A stretch of DNA of 64,000 bases from the NCBI GenBank assembly GCA_963781775.1, contig CAWAHE010000014.1, positions 62,001-126,000 on the forward strand. Direction: 5' to 3'. Source of the DNA: CAVSRC01 sp963781775. GTDB lineage: Bacteria; Pseudomonadota; Alphaproteobacteria; Rhizobiales; Kaistiaceae. Below the pieces are notes generated by a model. It worked only from the letters and a program-made list of their open reading frames with translations. It did no database searches and was not told the DNA's origin. Made by a program: the position numbers and the translations under genes. Positions 61,675 through 64,000 of the stretch are shown here, in pieces; within the stretch, counting starts at the first letter, position 1; every line of letters begins with the position of its first letter.

Positions 61675-62694
61675 TCAGCCGTTCCGATACGTGTAGCTGT
61701 ACCCGTTCAGAGCCGGCGCGCCACCGAGATGCGCATAGAGGACCTTCGATCCGGCGGGGAAATAGCCTTTCTTCACGAGGTCCATCAGGCCCTGCATGGA
61801 TTTACCCTCGTAGACCGGGTCGGTGATCATCGCCTCGGTGCGCGCGGCGAAACGGATGGCCTCGCTGGTCTCGTGGCTGGGGACGCCGTAAGCCGGATAG
61901 GCATAGTCCTCGAGGATGACGATCTCGTCGTCGCGCACGGCGCGGCCGAGCCGCACCAGTTCGGCGGTGTTGTCGACGATGGCGCGGACCTGCTGGCGCG
62001 TTTGTTCCGGCGTTCCGGACGCATCGATACCGATCACGCGGTCGGCGCGATCGTCGGCCGCAAACCCGACGATCATGCCGGCCTGCGTCGAGCCGGTCAC
62101 GACACAGACGATGATGTAGTCGAACTTCACCCCCATCTGGGCTTCCTGTACCCTGACTTCCTCGGCGAAGCCGACATAGCCGAGGCCGCCGAGCTTATGG
62201 ACGGATGCGCCGGCCGGGATGCCATACGGCTTGCCGCCGGCATCCTTCACCGACTGGATCGCGTCCTCCCAGCTCTTGCGGATGCCGATGTCGAATCCGT
62301 CGGGCACGATGCGACTGTCGGCGCCCATGAGACGGGTCATCAGAATGTTGCCGACGCGGTCATAGACGGCGTCCTCGTGCGGCACCCAGCTTTCCTGCAC
62401 GACGACGCACTTCATGCCGATCTTCGCCGCCGTCGCCGCGACCAGGCGCGTGTGGTTCGACTGGATGCCGCCGATCGACACGAGCGTGTCGGCGTTCGAG
62501 GCGATCGCATCCGGCACGATGTATTCCAGCTTGCGCAGCTTGTTGCCGCCCATGGCGAGGCCGGAATTGCAGTCTTCGCGCTTGGCGTAGATTTCGACCT
62601 TGCCGCCGAGCGCATGGGTCATGCGCGGCAGGTGCTCGATGGGCGTCGGGCCAAAGGTGAGCGGATAGCGTTCGAACTGGTCGAGAGCGAGCAT
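61675..62694 (-). CDS. acdS: 1-aminocyclopropane-1-carboxylate deaminase
   Basis: 339 residues from the ATG at 62694, against about 338 for known AcdS. PLP enzyme that splits the ethylene precursor ACC to 2-oxobutyrate and ammonia. The PLP lysine is K52 in GGNKLRKLEY, with SIGGIQSNHTR and VCVVTGSTQAGM following. E296 (YEGKS) and L323 (YAHLGG) match the Glu/Leu pair that separates AcdS from D-cysteine desulfhydrase. It is cytoplasmic. It lies 68 bp after the rhamnose mutarotase gene on the same strand, an unusual operon position. Confidence 0.93.
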   Translation of the reverse strand: MLALDQFERYPLTFGPTPIEHLPRMTHALGGKVEIYAKREDCNSGLAMGGNKLRKLEYIVPDAIASNADTLVSIGGIQSNHTRLVAATAAKIGMKCVVVQESWVPHEDAVYDRVGNILMTRLMGADSRIVPDGFDIGIRKSWEDAIQSVKDAGGKPYGIPAGASVHKLGGLGYVGFAEEVRVQEAQMGVKFDYIIVCVVTGSTQAGMIVGFAADDRADRVIGIDASGTPEQTRQQVRAIVDNTAELVRLGRAVRDDEIVILEDYAYPAYGVPSHETSEAIRFAARTEAMITDPVYEGKSMQGLMDLVKKGYFPAGSKVLYAHLGGAPALNGYSYTYRNG

Positions 62695-62762
62695 GGTTGT
62701 CCTCGGGCGGCGGTCTTTACCGGCGAACGCTACCACCCGGCCAGTGTCCCGTCAGCGGGCCT

Positions 62763-63077
62763 TCACGGCATGTGGAAGACGGTGACCAGCGGCACGGCGA
62801 CCGGCTCGTTGTCCGGCTTCGTTTCCATGATGTCGGCCATGTGGGCCCACCAGCGCTTCATGACGGGATGATTTGGCAGATCGTCCATCTTGTGATCGTC
62901 CGTCCGCCACAACACGCCGAACAGCGTGTTGGTGTCGCGGTCGAGATAGATCGAATAGTCGGAGACGCCCGCCTGCTTAAGCAGGGTGACGAGTTCCGGC
63001 CAGATCTCGTCATGGCGGCGCTGGTATTCCGATTCCATGCCGGGATTGAGGCGCATCTTGAAGGCGTATTTCTGCAT
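62763..63077 (-). CDS. rhaM: L-rhamnose mutarotase
   Basis: 104-residue protein of the RhaM/RhaU family, interconverting the anomers of L-rhamnose. The N-terminal KYAFKMRLNPGMESEYQRRHDEIWPEL holds the catalytic His. YSIYLDRDTNTLFGVLW and the C-terminal MADIMETKPDN complete the dimeric alpha/beta barrel. Its ATG overlaps the permease stop (TGATG), the same rhaQ-rhaU order as in the Rhizobium leguminosarum rhamnose operon. Confidence 0.93.
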   Translation of the reverse strand: MQKYAFKMRLNPGMESEYQRRHDEIWPELVTLLKQAGVSDYSIYLDRDTNTLFGVLWRTDDHKMDDLPNHPVMKRWWAHMADIMETKPDNEPVAVPLVTVFHMP

Positions 63078-64000
63078 CAGGCGGTTCTCCAGCGGCGGGT
63101 GATCTTGCCGGCGACGATGGGCAACGCGATGACCGCGATCAGGAGCGTGCCGATGAAGATCGATTGAACGATGCCGGGCACATTGAGCAGCCCGAATCCG
63201 AAAGTCAGCAATCCCATGACGAAGGCGGCGATGACGACACCGGGAATGGTGCCGGAGCCGCCGAGAATATTGACGCCACCGAGGACGACCATGGTGACCA
63301 CGTCAAGCTCCCAGCCGGTGGCGATGGTCGGGCGCGTCGAGCCGATGCGCGAGGTGAGCAGGATCGCGGCGACGCCGCTCATCAGGCCGGTGAGCAGGAA
63401 CAGGATGAAGCGGATGCGATCGACGCGAACGCCGGAGAAGAGCGCGGCGACCGGATTGTTGCCGATGGCGTAGATGCGCCGGCCGAAGACCGTGCGGTGC
63501 AGAACGACGCCGAAGACGATGGCGACGACCACGAACACGACGAATTCGAACGAGATCACCCACCAGACGTAGCCCTGGCCGAAATAGTCGAAGCCCGGCG
63601 GATAGTTTCGATAGACCTGATCGCCGAGCACGACATACGCAATGCCGCGGAACAGGCTCATCGTACCGATGGTGACGACGATCGAAGGAATGCGGAACCA
63701 GGTGACGATAAAGCCGTTGAAGGCGCCCGCGACGAGGCCGACGACGAGGCCGACGACAACCAGCGGCGCCGGGCCGAGGCCGGCGGTGGCGGCAGCGCCC
63801 ATGGCGGTCGAGGCGAGCGCGATGATCGAGGCGACCGAAAGGTCGATCTCGCCGGCGACGATGAGGAGCGCCATGGCGAAGGCAATGATCGCCTTTTCGG
63901 TGAAATTAAACGTGGCGTCGGAGAGGTTGTACGGATTGAGGAAGTAGGGCGAGGCCAGCGCGTTGAAGACGAAGATGGCAACGGCGACCGCGAAGAGGAT
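63077..64000 (-). CDS. rhaQ: Rhamnose ABC transporter permease (partial, 5' end outside window)
   Basis: The frame is open to the window edge for 307 codons plus the stop; the N-terminal 15-30 residues are missing. It is an RbsC-type sugar permease with about 8-9 helices and the family stretches AGEIDLSVASIIALAST and VVLGGVNILGGSGTIPG. An internal Met at 63874 is not the real start, since in-frame family-like sequence continues upstream (PYFLNPYNLSD). Sugar specificity is inferred from the overlapping mutarotase gene and the probable rhamnose kinase. Confidence 0.88.
   Translation of the reverse strand: MLFAVAVAIFVFNALASPYFLNPYNLSDATFNFTEKAIIAFAMALLIVAGEIDLSVASIIALASTAMGAAATAGLGPAPLVVVGLVVGLVAGAFNGFIVTWFRIPSIVVTIGTMSLFRGIAYVVLGDQVYRNYPPGFDYFGQGYVWWVISFEFVVFVVVAIVFGVVLHRTVFGRRIYAIGNNPVAALFSGVRVDRIRFILFLLTGLMSGVAAILLTSRIGSTRPTIATGWELDVVTMVVLGGVNILGGSGTIPGVVIAAFVMGLLTFGFGLLNVPGIVQSIFIGTLLIAVIALPIVAGKITRRWRTA

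Noticed and set aside
1..64000. tRNA/rRNA genes, CRISPR arrays, insertion sequences, prophage or integrated elements
   Set aside because: None was recognised: no regularly spaced repeats, no transposase or integrase motif, no clover-leaf or rRNA-like sequence, and composition is even along the window.

Overview
The window is about 64 kb of high-GC DNA from an alphaproteobacterium, most likely of the order Hyphomicrobiales (Rhizobiales). The reasons are the codon bias, the many ATGA, TTGA and GTGA start/stop overlaps, an Rhizobium-type rhamnose transport locus with an ACC deaminase gene, a TreS-maltokinase/GlgE glucan locus and a Hyf-like membrane complex. The genus cannot be told from the sequence alone. 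No rRNA, tRNA, CRISPR array, transposase, integrase or phage gene was found. The region reads as chromosomal metabolic DNA and is very compact: four convergent gene pairs overlap by exactly 4 bp at their stop codons.

Layout. 1-2148: hydroxyproline catabolism (partial epimerase plus FAD dehydrogenase). 2287-5161: an SGNH esterase, a frameshifted aldose 1-dehydrogenase and mannonate dehydratase (sugar/sugar-acid catabolism). 5158-8929: an EmrAB efflux pair divergent from its probable TetR regulator, with two near-identical operator palindromes between them. 8926-10653: a stand-alone HerA-like ATPase. 10818-18353: PfkB, a Gfo/Idh oxidoreductase, an aldehyde dehydrogenase, GlpD, an RraA-family protein and an FAD oxidoreductase. 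18454-25857: an XRE regulator followed by a tightly overlapped hyfB-C-E-F-G-I operon. Its catalytic subunit lacks the Ni-binding cysteines, so it looks like an energy-converting-hydrogenase-related (Ehr) proton/ion pump with an unknown redox partner. 25870-37496 and 40716-45048: two alpha-glucan operons, glgE-treS/mak-glgB-glgX-malQ and glgC-glgA-pgm. They surround a lone molybdenum hydroxylase large subunit and a TauE/SafE exporter.

45183-48662: a DUF3008 small protein, a single-domain flavinylated FMN-binding protein, and a TIR domain fused to a formylglycine-generating-enzyme-like domain. The TIR gene is divergent from a membrane protein that looks like an M48 protease without its zinc motif. 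48716-54126: a regulated catabolic unit with paired GTATAC operators (a ribbon-helix-helix protein and a DUF1989 protein on one side; a GntR regulator, a flavin reductase, an orphan BMP-type binding protein and an MFS carrier on the other). 54123-56550: CaiB/BaiF CoA-transferase and glutaryl-CoA dehydrogenase. 56641-60203: ECF sigma, anti-sigma, periplasmic sulfite-oxidase-type molybdoenzyme and dihaem cytochrome c. 60287-64000: a frameshifted sugar kinase facing an ACC deaminase, a rhamnose mutarotase and a partial rhamnose ABC permease.

Functionally this is a versatile heterotroph's toolkit. It covers uptake and breakdown of plant-derived sugars and amino acids, and storage of carbon as glycogen by two converging routes (ADP-glucose and trehalose/maltose-1-phosphate). 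It also has respiratory modules that feed electrons from sulfite or an unknown donor. The parts least explained by known biology are the Ehr-like complex, the TIR-FGE/pseudo-M48 pair and the GntR/DUF1989/BMP unit.
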